A DNA stretch of 64,000 nucleotides from NCBI GenBank assembly GCA_907163375.1, contig CAJQUW010005559.1:1-64000 (forward strand). Direction: 5' to 3'. Position numbers and translations under genes: made by a program. This stretch comes from Prostheceraeus crozeri. Taxonomy: Eukaryota; Platyhelminthes; Polycladida; Euryleptidae. Position 1 is the first letter of the stretch; every line of letters starts with the position of its first letter. The notes beneath the pieces are model-generated. The model worked only from the letters and a program-made list of their open reading frames with translations. It made no database searches and was not told the DNA's origin. Shown here piece by piece: positions 44,512 through 56,739 of the stretch.

Positions 44512-45907
44512 GAATAACTATCAAAAAAGTCATGAAGACATGTGTCTTCAAGCTCAATTGGAAGTTCAGGTTCTTTCAAACATATAATGTCCTCAAAATC
44601 GGTGACGATATGATTTATTTTAGTATCAGAAAGCATTTACTTCATAATCTGAACATTTTACACTTTCTTCCATTTCCTTCTCAACAACAACATTAATCAT
44701 TGTGAAAATATAATATTTATCTCATTGATCTACCACAAAGTTTTCGCTGAAAAATGCGTAGTGAAATATATTCTCAATCTCGCAAGCACTTTCAATATAC
44801 GCCGTCAACCATTGTGTGACTAATATCAAGCATTAATCATCGTATCCTGGTATAATCTGAATGTGCTCCGAAAGAAATCGTTTATGGCATCAGCACAACA
44901 AGTGTGTAAAAAATATCTACTGCTTCATGGCTAGAAAACACTTGGCCAACACCTTAGAGATTGAAAAATTCATAAAACAACTCTGTCATGTTTTCATTTG
45001 AATAATTGATTGCAATAGTTCATGTGATGGTTTTTCCATAAAAGAATCTCATGTTCAAATGCTAATATAAATTACAATTACATCTCCATCATCTACTTTA
45101 AAGTATCGTTATATTTGATCCAGATGACAATTGATTGAAGAATGGAATGAAGAATGAAGTGAAGGCACTCTTGTTTTCGCATCCAATAACCCCTTGCCTT
45201 CTCTCCACTTCATTAAGTTGAGTTGCGTACACCACATTTCACCGACCATGGCAGGCTGGAACTACCTACCAAGTGATGCAAAAGAAGAAATGAAGTTTGA
45301 ATATCAACTCAAATTCTATGCAATAATTATCATACCAGTGTGTAAATTTTCATAATGTAAGTGAACTATCATAGAACTATGACTACTAAAAGTCGACTCT
45401 CCATGTTTCCGCGGAAATTTATCATGGTTTAAAAAGAAATAATCTATCGTTTTCTGGCTTTTATGTACGCAATTCCTTTAAGTCTTCGGCGAGTACTTAT
45501 CTTTAAGGTGTTGGCCAAGTGTTTTCTAACCATGAACGATTTCTTTCGAAGCACATTCAGATTATACCAGGATACGATGATTAATGCTTGATATTAGTCA
45601 CACAATGGTTGACGGCGTATATTGAAAGTGCTTGCGAGATTGAGAATATATTTCACTACGCGTTTTTCAGCGAAAACTTTGTGGTAGATCAATGAGATAA
45701 ATATTATATTTTCACAATGATTAATGTTGTTGTTGAGAAGGAAATGGAAGAAAGTGTAAAATGTTCAGATTATGAAGTAAATGCTTTCTGATACTAAAAT
45801 AAATCATATCGTCACCGATTTTGAGGACATTATATGTTTGAAAGAACCTGAACTTCCAATTGAGCTTGAAGACACATGTCTTCATGACTTTTTTGATAGT
45901 TATTCTA
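44510..45907. repeat. Near-identical ~400-bp inverted repeat with 541-bp spacer
   Basis: The left arm (44510-44955) and right arm (45497-45907) are inverted copies with about two substitutions visible over ~390 aligned bases. The left arm has ~45 extra bases (near 44880-44930) bounded by TTYATGG-like repeats, consistent with a deletion in the right arm. The left arm begins exactly at the TA that ends the Tc1-like element. The right arm includes most of the ORF at 45781-46002. The near-identity means recent duplication, gene conversion, or arms of a young foldback element. Confidence 0.9.
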
Positions 45908-46002
45908 TAAAAGCCCTTCTTGACAACCAATTGAATTCAGTTCAGAACACACATTATTACTATCAAATGACAAATACTAGATCCACATCTATGCAGGCAT
46001 GA
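45781..46002 (+). CDS. Hypothetical 73-codon ORF spanning an inverted-repeat edge
   Basis: An ATG-initiated frame, preceded by an in-frame TAA, encodes an acidic peptide with TDFEDIICLKEPELPIELED and CLHDFFDSYSIKALLDNQ. The first 42 or so codons lie in the right arm of the inverted repeat and the remainder in unique sequence. The left arm carries the same start on the minus strand but reads into the Tc1-like end. I do not recognise the family. The composition is plausibly protein-like, but there is no evidence of expression, and it could be part of a larger spliced gene or a chance frame. Confidence 0.3.
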   Translation: MLSDTKINHIVTDFEDIICLKEPELPIELEDTCLHDFFDSYSIKALLDNQLNSVQNTHYYYQMTNTRSTSMQA

Positions 46003-47234
46003 TTCAATTCTGCACTCCTGTCAATAGCGTTGACGTATGTCATAGATTTCTGAGGTAGTATACTAAAGCTTTTAATATTTCTTCGAGGCAAAACTGAAGT
46101 CATGGATTTCTATACAATAGTCCCTGTCGTAGACAGGTGGTCTATATTTGCAGGTAAACATTGGCTACCTTTTTACATGATATATGACATTATAGTAATA
46201 TCCAATCATAAGCCTACGCGTACTCACACGTCCAACACAGGATGATTGCACGAAAGATACTAGCTTTTATAGTTTCAGAGGCTATAAAAGTGTCTATTCA
46301 AAGGGCCTATTACGCAAGATATAATGAAAATTTAGAAAACTATATAGAAATGCAACAATAATGTGATACATAAACATAATTATAAAGTACACATTAGTCA
46401 ATGAGAAAATTTGAATATGCACTGTATTAAGCACTGTATGTAGACATTATGTAAAACTATGCAATAAATTCAGATGTAGGCCTATTACAGTATGTATATT
46501 GTACATGTAGGTACTCGATTGTGCTTTTGGCATGCAAGTTAACTTTCTCCGATAATATATGCGTCATGAAGTACCAGTATACTTAAGCCTACATAAAATG
46601 TGTATTCAATATACATGTAGGCCTACAATAAGACCATTGCTGCTTTCTCTGTTATCAATGCATAAAGTTAGCGAGAGATCTACACGTCCCCGAAATCTGC
46701 GGTCGTATTAAACAGGGATCTGAGAACAATTTGCCAAATTACAGAGGTCGCAAGTCGCGTTAGACAGGAAGTCGTTATGCATAGGCTGAATTACGTGGGA
46801 GATTTTGCATCGGTGCCACATTTTTGGTCGTAATCGACAGGTACTACTGTAGTCTGTTGTAGACAGAGAGTATATTGAAATTCATGATAAAATAAATCCA
46901 GAAATTGCAAGGATATATACCTAAGATATCGAAAAGTCTAAAATACAACCCGCATAGAGACTTACGTATTTCTTATACACCAATACATCTGTTTTTGATT
47001 AGCTATGCCTGCAATTTTCCTACTTATGTACAGAATGCCGAGTCACAGTCGATATATTCATAGAACTACATGCATGTATATACAACTCACGAAGAGTGTA
47101 GAAAATGCATTCATTACATTGTTCAAACAAGATTCGATCATTGTGCGAACTTAGGCCAATAACACTAATGAAATACATATAGTCATACGCTCGTATATAC
47201 ATATGACAACCATGTATGACTAAATCACAAAAAC
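46003..47234. other. No gene or repeat recognised
   Basis: Several TAGGCCTAC/AGGCCTAT words (for example near 46478 and 46617). Nothing coding. Confidence 0.35.
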
Positions 47235-47347
47235 GTCTGACTATGACATGTGTTCATTACTTGAATGAAAGAACATGATATGAGCAAACTCGTAGGTTTG
47301 TATAAAGAATCTGAACTTCAAAAATGCAAAAAAGCAAAAAATGACCG
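47235..47347 (-). repeat. Inverted copy of the transposase-like gene leader
   Basis: On the minus strand it reads CGGTCATTTTTTGCTTTTTT, then GCATTTTTGAAGTTCAGATT and CCTACGAGTTTGCTCATATC. This matches 48476-48580, upstream of the cysteine-rich gene, at about 90% identity over ~105 bases. Confidence 0.85.
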
Positions 47348-47632
47348 CAGCAACATAAGAAGAAAGAATTGCTTTTAGAGCTAATCGCTTCATTTCATGG
47401 CTTCACTTCGATTGAGTCATCGTGTCAGAAAAATTGGTAGCGAATTTGGAATAAAACTACACAGACCGGAAAATGAAATAAATTGCTATGACTGTAGCTC
47501 GGTGTCACTCACCTCGGCTTGAATGATCAAAGACCGAAGTCGAACATTTAAAAACGAGCTAATTATCTGACATACTCGTACTCGCCAGCACTTCATTTAC
47601 CAAGCACTAGGGATTGGTAAAACAGACGATAC

Positions 47633-48115
47633 CATAGAGTAAGTATATTAGGTAGAGTGGTAACTCAGCATTTATTAAATCCCCCATGTGTATACAGATT
47701 GGATTCCAATAGTTGAACGTGAGTCGATACCACGTCGAGACCCAGTACCACCTGCGAGAGATGCAGTTTTTACACGGTTGGAGAAATGTAAACCAATTTG
47801 ACTGATGATGATAGCAATACAGAATAAGGAATAGTATTCCACAAATCCTCCATGTCACGTCAATTTGGAGAGGCAATACAGTTTGTTAAATTAGCAATTC
47901 GATGTGTAAACATCACTAAGAGCTCAGCTTTATTATAATCAGATTATTTTCTGAAGCATGATCATGTCTCAAACTGCCACTGAAAAAGAAAAACATCATA
48001 TTCAAGGAAGCTTATCATAATTAACTTTAAAAGATGTTAATTAATGGGCTCACATTACTATTCAGATTCAAGAAATGACGCCTTGTGAATCATAAAATCA
48101 CAATGCTGAAAATTG
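47633..48115 (-). mobile_element. CATAGAG-family MITE, copy E, truncated
   Basis: It starts with the family right end in inverted orientation (CATAGAGTAAGTATATTAGG). It contains complements of AATTGCTAATTTAACAAAC and of CTTGAATCTGAATAGTAATG, in the order expected. The opposite end is missing. It is clearly more diverged than copies A and D, and is sandwiched between the two inverted leader copies. Confidence 0.75.
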
Positions 48116-48475
48116 AATGAAAAACATGACATCTCAGCTAAGAAGCACACACGGTGGGTTTTGAGGGGTCAAAATCGATGTATCGACTCCATTAAAAATA
48201 CCTTCATGAATGAGTAGCCTAGGTTCCCAGAAGTTGTAAAAACTGCATTTCAAAAAAATCGGTCGGTAGCTTTTTTTGTGGGACCATTTTTTCAAAAGAG
48301 GCGGCGAATTTTTCAGATTTTTGCCCTTTGTTCGAATTATGACTATTTTTGACCCATCTTTATGCACAAGCTCTATTACAAATCCAGTATAAATTGATCA
48401 AGGAATATCAGTGTGACATATTATAGGTATGCTGTTGTGTTATTGGCCCATAACGATGCCAAATTTTCAAAATGG
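48116..48475. other. No gene recognised; upstream region of the transposase-like gene
   Basis: Contains T-rich runs and GTGGGACCATTTTTTCAAA-like sequence. It may be the 5' flank or terminal region of the element carrying the downstream gene. No inverted terminus was identified. Confidence 0.35.
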
Positions 48476-48811
48476 CGGTCATTTTTTGCTTTTTTGCATT
48501 TTTGAAGTTCAGATTATTTATACAGACCTACGAGTTTGCTCATATCATGTTCTCTCGTCACACATGTCATAATCAGAAGCTATGTTGTCTTTGTCGCTAT
48601 TCCAATAGAGACAAAAGCAGCTATTTTGAGGTCGGACGAATATCTATGTCCCATCTAGATATCAACGATCGATGCTCGTTTCAATTTAATGCAACACATA
48701 TCATGGCTATTCAGTGATGATTTTGGTATTGTCACGTCAGCCAAGCAATGGCATGATGCGAGTCAGCATATTGAACACATCAGAAGTTGTTTTCATCACA
48801 TTCAGACAAGT

Positions 48812-50904
48812 ATGCCATATGAGCGAATGAACCACAATGCGTGCAGAGAAAAAGTCTGTTTACTATGTCTCCGAAAATCGAAGGAAATGCGAGTTCTTAC
48901 AGAAAATCAGATCAGGACTATTCATTCAAATTTAATGCATTTTGATCCCGATGATATTCGATATCCAACAGCAGTTTGTGGAAAGTGTCTTATTCTTTCG
49001 GAATATTCTCGAAACATATATGATCACACTATTGAATTACCAGATTATTCATTGATTGGGCGTCCATCACGAACTCGAGATTATGATTGTGACTGCTACA
49101 TTTGTAAAATTGCAAAGTAACCTCAAATCCAAATTTGAAACAAGGCAACGCGTTTCCATGGAAAAAGCTGAACAGCCATCAGAATCTGGAACTTCTAAGA
49201 AACTGTGTGCAAAATGTCTATCTGAATTCGGAAGCGGAAAGAGTCATCAGTGTACCAAAGATACATTTAAACAGAACTTAACTGATGTTCAGTCCCAAAC
49301 ATCATCGGATGATGAATGCGTGGGTGCTACAAGCCAGTCACCAACCGCAAGCTTTGAGATTTCTTCAAAAAGTCTTGATCATATTCAAAGTGAGTTGAAT
49401 CTTTCCCGTAACAAAACACTGAAGCTAGGTCAAGAAATTCGTAAAGCAACGCAGAATCAAGTATCAATTGAACCATTTTTGAAAGACAAGTTATACAATA
49501 TTAGTCATTTTCTCGATGAACAATTTGAAGTGAAAACGTGCGACTTTTTCTATAATTTTGGGGAACAGTACGAGAGACCTGTAGTGTATTGCAAAGATAT
49601 TCAAAGACTTATCCATGTGATATGAACAACGAGAGGTATTGACCACGACAATGTTTTTATCAAATTCTCTTGATGGAGCTTTTTTAAAGTCATGATCAGC
49701 GTTTTTACCATCGATGACGAGAATGTACAACCAAAGACAAGCCATCAAAATGATAATAATACCAGCGTAAAGAAAATTTTCTTGATTTTGATTACTCCCG
49801 AAGTGGATGAGAATTATCGAAACGTACTCCAAATGCTCGTGACATTGAAATTAAAAGATCTTGGAGACCGGTGGAAAATTGTTTCAGATTTAAAGCTTGC
49901 CAACATTATTCTTGGTTTGATAGCCCACGGATCAACCCATCCTTGCAGTTATTGTGATATCGATAAGTCAAAGTTGGATAAAGAAGGAAAACTCAGGTGA
50001 GCTAAAATGTTGTCGCGAGTCTGACGTGGAATCATCTTTAGATAGTCTTAGTCTGGCGTGTAAGACCTATGATATTGAAGTTCATGAACTGGTAAAAGTC
50101 TAGTCGTAGTGCTTAACTTATCAACACGTAGGATCTATGACAAGGGAATAAAAAACTCTATGTAAACATTTTTGCTAGATTGAGCCTTAACAATACTCTT
50201 TATGTTTTAGGACCATTGGCAACTTGAAAGAAAAGTTCTGGGCGTGGTTTTCGAGCAGTAAGGGTAAATCAAATGCAAAACAATTTGGAAATGTTATTCA
50301 TTCTCCCCTTGTCAAACATGTGTATGAAAATGTTGAAATTATCGACATTCTGGTACCATCGGACCTACATCTCCTCATTGGTGTTGTAAATACGTTGTAC
50401 AATCATCTGATCAAAGTCTGGCCACAGGCCATCATTTGGCCTAGGAAATGCTATGTAGAGAAAGAAGCCATGCATGGAGGAGCATTCAATGGCAACTCTT
50501 GTATGACTCTTTTGAATAATATTGACTTGTTGAGATCTTTGTGCCCACTACAATGTCTACGATTCGTTGAGTTATTCTCACTCTTCAAATTGATTGTGAA
50601 ATCTTGCTTTGGAGCAGCATTGCAACCTGATTTCAGCCGTTTTATTGATGATTTTAGGAGAGCATACAAAGATTCAGGACTTCCTGTCACACCGAAGTTG
50701 CACATGGTGTTCTATCATGTGCCAGAATTTTGCGAACGTACCAATGGTGCTCTTGGTATATGGTCGGAGCAGGCATCAGAAGCTGCGCACTCAGACTTTA
50801 AAGTCACTTGGTTAAAATACAAGGTCAATTTGTTCAATTCAAGATCGGCTCCTTCACGCAGTTTGCGAGTACAAGTCTTTGCATTTGTAAATTTAAGATG
50901 TTAG
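48812..50904 (+). pseudogene. Cysteine-rich transposase-like gene, decayed, with one intron
   Basis: The gene opens at ATG 48812 (or 48827). Cys-pair modules follow: CREKVCLLCLRK, YPTAVCGKCLIL, YDCDCYICKIAK and KLCAKCLSEFGSGKSHQC, probably zinc-binding. A charged middle region holds LSRNKTLKLGQEIRKATQN, and a later module reads HGSTHPCSYCDIDKSKL. A GT-AG intron (49997-50210, CAG/GTGAGC to GTTTTAG) joins GKLR to TIGNLKEKFWAWF. The C-terminal part holds FGNVIHSPLVKHV, VTPKLHMVFYHVPEF and LGIWSEQASEAAHSDFK, ending at 50904. From memory this set of motifs marks a family repeated in Hydra, coral, spider and aphid genomes and annotated as uncharacterised. Copy number and the SEQASExxH block suggest an RNase H-fold (DDE-like) transposase, which is inference. 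A few reading-frame breaks make it a dead copy. Confidence 0.7.
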
Positions 50905-51933
50905 GCCTATATACCGCTATTTTTGCAGCACAATCATGGTTTAATTCGTACTACATAAAATTCCTGTCACATAATTATAATGAAATAGCAGATAAGCAAG
51001 GCTACGTCTTGATGAAAAAGTGATCGGTTCCCATCACAACTTCAAAGCTAACTCAGAAAAAGCTTCAGAAAACGTTGGGAATATACAATTTATGTAGGCT
51101 CATCATGAAGAACGATTCAATTTCTGAGCGACTTAACATCGCAGTTTTCACAACATTTTATCAACGCGAAAAGTTATTGACAACGTGACAATGCCTTTTG
51201 CAGGCTCGAGTCATAAATTCGGTTTGAAGAGCAACCGGGTGTTTTCAGAATTCGATGCATGAACGCATATTTGCGACTATATAAACCTACTTACTACATT
51301 CATAAAAAATTCATTCAGTAGGCGGAATCAATCAGAATTTAGTCAATGAGTTCCTGAATGATCATACCCCATTGCCATAATTCTGCACAGGAAATCAAGA
51401 TGATATTTGCATCATGAGTGAATCTTGAAATATGACAATTAAAGCATTATTCAATCAAAGCTTTATTTTCAAAGGTATTTATCGAGCCTTATTATATCAA
51501 ACTTTATTATATCAAGCATATTTATCAAAGCTTTATTCAAACAACAACACGTGGAATGAACATGAACGCTTGGTAACATTGATGTCGACTCAGACACGAT
51601 GCAGACAAGAAATTCTGCACGCAGCGTGTTGTACTAAGTAAAAAGCCTATACTGATGGGGTTCTTCTGAAATGCAACATCATACGACAATGATTATCATT
51701 CTTCTTGTCTTTAGAAAGCTATGACTGAAGAAATCAGATCGTGGAAAGTTTAGTGCAAGCTAGTCGCACTATTACATGAGCATTCGATAGACTTCTTGCT
51801 AAATGATAAATTCTGGAAGAGATCTTGTCATTGTAAGAACTTTAATTAGTAAGTAATTCAACTAAATACATAATTTATTATGAAGCTTTCACTTCATTAA
51901 GCTTCCATTTATTGCGTATTGCTCCCAGCAGCC
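50905..51933. other. No gene recognised; 3' flank of the transposase-like gene
   Basis: No inverted terminus or target duplication is seen. A short TTATATCAA reiteration lies at 51490-51515. Confidence 0.35.
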
Positions 51934-51989
51934 GCGTAGCAAGGATGTCATATTCGGGGAGGGGGAGGATGTCCCCTCCTTCGCTACGC
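51934..51989. repeat. Short GC-rich palindrome, likely transposon end remnant
   Basis: GCGTAGCAAGG (51934-51944) and CCTTCGCTACGC (51978-51989) are inverted, with GGGGAGGGGGAGG between them. GTGGCGTAGC with G-rich runs, as read on the minus strand, is a wording common at the ends of invertebrate DNA transposons. Confidence 0.5.
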
Positions 51990-54900
51990 CACTGGCTCCC
52001 AGTAAAATTATGGTTTCCATCTTTTTATCTTTACAGACATTCGACAGAAGTATATTTACGAAAAAAAATCAAAACTCAAATAGTAAATAGTAGCTGTGTT
52101 GAGTTCCCCTCTCACAAGCATGTCAGTATAGTTCTGTCTTAACTGATTTCCATTAGATGAAATTAGTGTTCAACTAATGTTCCAAGGAATTCACATATTC
52201 AGGCAATTTTGCTGCTCGGTTGGCTGCACGAACAAAAATTGGATTTAATACAGTAAGCACTATTATAACATGGTGATATTATACAATGTATTTCCATGCT
52301 ACATGGTTGAAGTATGCTGGATTGCATTATAAACAAATAGGAGATTGCGATCCTATTCTAATTAATGTTCTTTATCACCATTCAGAACATTCTGAAATCT
52401 ACTTTTCTCAAAATCGCTGTAAATAGCCTCATTTGAATTTTAGGAAACTTTGTATCCTTGATTAAAGTGTAGAAATGTCACTGAACTCTGGTGGAAATCA
52501 CCAACAATTTATGGTTTCTTTTGTAATGAGCTTTGGATGAAAAAATAACCTTAAGTGATGGAAACTGAATTGTGGCAGTAAAGGACGAAACAAGCAATTT
52601 TCTAAGTTAATTAGAGATTGGAAAACAGAAGAGCCTTGTATCTTAGTGCAGTTGATATCGCTAGCCGGGAAACTCGAAGAAGTAATTAAAATATGAGAAA
52701 CCCTCACAACATCTTCTGGAAAACAATCTATTTGAAAAGTTCACCATTTCATTCACTTCCTAGACAAATGACTTTATTTTGACATTGAGCAAAAGTATTT
52801 GCAGTTCTACGATTTATGAACGGACAGAGAAAAAAAGAGATGACAGAATGACTGAAAGAGCAATGAGAAAATCACATGCTGGTATAGAATGGGACAGGAA
52901 TAATTCGATTAGTGGATATCTGATGGTGATTTTATATTCATATTGTATCATAATATTCCGATATCTATCTAACTAGCAGATAATAAGGAAAATATAATAG
53001 AAAGATGTTCTCAGATTTGAAAAATGTAAACGTTTCAAATGATCAGTTGCTATTAACACATTTGATTAAGGCCGGCAAGTATGACGTCATATTGAACAAT
53101 GCAAACACTCATTGGTTCTCATTGTGCTTCAACAAGCACATCAAACTAACTTGGTATTTAACCATAATTTTGCGGCTGGTGGTTTTTGTAATTAGGCTAA
53201 GAGAGTTTTCGGTAAGTGAGCTTTCCGCTAAGTCGCCTGGTCTGTCGTCAAGTCTGTGAGACTTTTTCTTTCTTTTTTTTAGATCTTTGAGATTTTTTCT
53301 CTTTCCTTTACTTATTTTTCTGTAGCACTTCTGTAGATGACATAAACATACGCGTATCTTCTCTCAGATGATTTGCCTTACATTTCCAACATTCAATACT
53401 ATATGTGACACATGTGTGCCACAAGGTCCTTTTCTTCCCGCTCCGTTGTAGGACTACACGCGAAGCACTCTTCTATCTGGTGACAAACTCTCTCCTTTGA
53501 ACGATTATATATCTCTGTAGGAAGTTCTTTAACGAAGTACTTGCACTTTCTGCAGCTCCTATAGTTCACTTCTCATTATGTCTTCTCTAATCTTATGAAC
53601 CAACTCATATTTTGGCAGAATTATTTTACAAAAATATGAAAACTAATGCTTTCCAAATTCTTTTCAGTGGAAGCAAACAAAATAAGAAAGACAACAATTC
53701 ACTTTGTAGAAGACATTCCGCTTCAAGGTGACCTTAACACTGCAAACAGGATTTTCAATTAAAACTCGACTCACACATTTGTTGAGTTTGAAGGATTAAA
53801 TTTCATGAAATCAAACGGTTTGCAATAATCTCATGCTCATTCATGCAAAACAATCAGCTTGCAATTGCAGTTGATCTTGCTGCTATGTCGTTTGAAGCTT
53901 ATTCAATTTTGTTTGATTTTATAGTAACTGCTCAAGCAAGGCTGAATTGGAGCTGACGGAGTCCTTCTGTCGATCTTCCTAACTCACAATAAAGGAAAGA
54001 AATCAGTCAATGCAGCCCCTGAAGCGAAAGTCTCAGATCAGAACGATTCCTTTGCTGATTTGACAAGGGCGTGAGAAGTACATGTCTTGCGTCTGAAAAC
54101 CACTGCTTTTCAAAACAAGCAAAGATGAATAAAAGTGCAGTTTTTTGTCTTCAACAATTTGGCAGCTACACCGACAGATCTTTTCCAATGCTCTTATGAT
54201 TTACTTTACGTCAGTGTTATTAATCCGATCAACATCTGAGGCATGCAGATTCGGCCCCGTCGCATTATTGACGTGCCCATCGTAAAATCAACCGTCCGAC
54301 ATAAACTTTTATGACTTTAAGCTTTAGGACACTCTTAAACATTACCCCAAAAATCCCCTAATGGACGGTCAAATTTGTGACCTATTGAGAAAGTACTATT
54401 TTTGAAGGTCCTAATTTCGCTGCTTTTTTCAAGCATTTGATGTGATGCCCTTCCACGAAGCTCCTCGATTTTTCAATTCCAGTGCACTATTTTACAAATA
54501 TGAGCTTGTGAATTACTTCATGAACACTTTAATACATCACAGATATCGAATGGAGCATGGAGAGTTTAAAGTGTGTGTGTACCAACTACTTATTAGAGTG
54601 TTTAGTAATAACACATTCAGATAGTCATTTTTGTGCATTTTCCTAATTATTTGAATTCTAGTCCTTCAGTTGTATGTTATAACTCTTTGTCACTATATTG
54701 GAGTTTACTTAGAACCAGTGGATGCCATCTCAAAAATACACTGAATGGTTGCACGAAATAGCTTAAACGTAATCTTCTACTTTTCATATTTTGAGTTATA
54801 TTCCTTTCATAATATAAGCGATCACTTCCTGCACTCAAAAGTAGTTTATCGGTAAATTGAACTAGTTATTGAGATGCTAAATAGCACTCATTGATAGCCA

Positions 54901-56382
54901 AAATTCGGTAAAATTTAAACGAATCTGTCGAAATTGGTGATTTCACACTTTGAATTGCATTTTGTGGCACGGAAATGAACGAGTAGGAGAGAATGGACAT
55001 CACCACTTTTGGCAAACTTTCATTTCATATGATTTAGAGCCCGTATAGATGGTGTTGAAGTTTTCATGTATTTTCATGTGTCCTATGATATGATTTAGCC
55101 ATGCGAGTATTTTGTTCATGTTATTCTGAATTCCCAAAAATGTATTGACAAATGTTCGGCCTATTGTTTCACAAACGTGGGGATTTCGTGCCTCATCAGT
55201 CGTGGGCAATAATTCAAAAGTAATTGAATGCTAAATAAACTTACGTTGGTATATCAGCAAATCATTTCCAATTAATTTCTGTCCTCTTCACGAGGCTATT
55301 GTGTTATCATGCATATACGTGTATGCTAAATTGGCATTCCCTTACTTTTGAATTATGTACAATGAGCCAAGGCAGTCATCATACACTAACTACATGGATA
55401 TTCGGCCACACGTTAGGCCCTACATACTATTCAAGCGTTGTTGAGGAGCTTGTATAAGCGTTACGCTTTACATGCTTTCACAAGTCACACACATTCTCTC
55501 AAAAAACTTATTACTCGCCAACACATGAACGATTTATGTGCGATACTCAACACATGAACGTTAGTTAAGATTCTTGTCACTGCTCGGCAATATTTCACTG
55601 TCAACACGAGCCTCAGATTTCGTGTTATGTAAGGAGGTAGAGATTAATATTGGGAAAGGTCATTTCGCGGATTCAATTGAGATAGCTTTGGATTTGAGAT
55701 TTTGTCAGTGGGAGGCAGATCTTCGAACACCGGCAAAGTTAGTGCTACTGTGAAGGGAACGACATCTTTGGAATGATTCATCGAATGAATTTCTCAAGAG
55801 ACTTGGAATGGATTGAGTTTGGATATCAAATTCTCTAGCGAGTTGGAAGTGATGAAATTTCGGGATACAATCGGCATTTGAAGGACTTTTCCAATTTAAT
55901 TGAGATTGCGCAATAGTGGAAGTTTCGATGTTTTCAAGGATGGCAACTCAAATACTGATAAGATGGCTATAATTATGAAATTATTTTTCACTGAATATTT
56001 TGCACTTTCCATGGTACCAAAATTGAACGGAAATTTGTTTTGAAATTGAGTTTTGATAATGAGTCGGCATGTGAAAGAACCAGATGCAAACTCCTTCAAT
56101 TAATTTTCATCCACACAGTCTACAATGAAGTCCAATCTCTTCAGAAGCAGGCATCAGGTGTGGTTGCCGTTATGTGTGCCAGCTCTGTTTTCCATTATCA
56201 CATAATACAAGAGATTCGAAAGTTTTTTATAAAGCTGACAGCAACAATTGTTGTAGCACATAATAGGAATTATAATTCATTTCCCTAGAATAATTGCTAT
56301 TTACTGTGCACTTAAGTAGACCCCTAAGTCACTGCCTTCTTTTACGGTACAGCCGTACAGGCCGTTGTTGGCCTGCCTGAAC
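51990..56382. other. No supported gene or mobile element
   Basis: Long AT-rich stretch. A strong donor-like GGTAAGTGAG lies at 53211-53220 but borders no recognisable exon. A short duplicated phrase CAACACATGAACG occurs near 55520 and 55550. The frames at 53005-53259, 55000-55209 and 56040-56288 have no domain features. Confidence 0.35.
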
Positions 56383-56440
56383 CAGGGATGTCTATGAATA
56401 TTATAATATTTCTATATCATATTATTCATAGACATCCCTG
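56383..56440. mobile_element. 58-bp perfect-ended palindrome, minimal hAT-like MITE
   Basis: CAGGGATGTCTATGAATA (56383-56400) is exactly complementary to TATTCATAGACATCCCTG-type sequence ending at 56440, with a ~20-bp AT centre. CAGGGATG is a hAT-like terminus. No flanking 8-bp duplication is readable. Confidence 0.6.
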
Positions 56441-56739
56441 TATGAACATTTGTCTCGTGTGTCAGTACACTGTTGTGCACGTCTTGTCAATCGTATTCTA
56501 TGAAAACTATAGCTAAGTACCACAGCTACAGTACTTAGAAATCTATCATGTGCATGTTTCTATTTCGAACACAGAAATTCTATTACAAATGTGGCACATC
56601 AGAATATAGGATTTAAAATCAATTAATATGGCATTTGACTAAGATGTCATAGCTTAACGAAAAGCAGAAAAGGAGCCCTGCTTATTTGTAACAGATTCTG
56701 AGCAGAAATACAAATCCGCACTCCGGCCAAATTTTAGAA

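Noticed and set aside
49491-49832. Minus-strand frame of 113 codons inside the transposase-like gene
   Set aside because: Antisense to the supported plus-strand coding sequence and featureless.
51912-52142. 76-codon frame with an Arg/Gly/Ser-rich start
   Set aside because: It passes through the GC-rich palindrome at 51934-51989, and no domain is seen.
53005-53259. 84-codon frame ending just past a strong donor-like GGTAAGTGAG
   Set aside because: The donor-like site is attractive, but the frame has no acceptor, no recognised domain and continues past the donor. Kept only as a note.
56383-56440. 8-bp target duplication around the 58-bp palindrome
   Set aside because: TGAAC occurs near both sides but not flush with the ends at equal distance, so no duplication is claimed.
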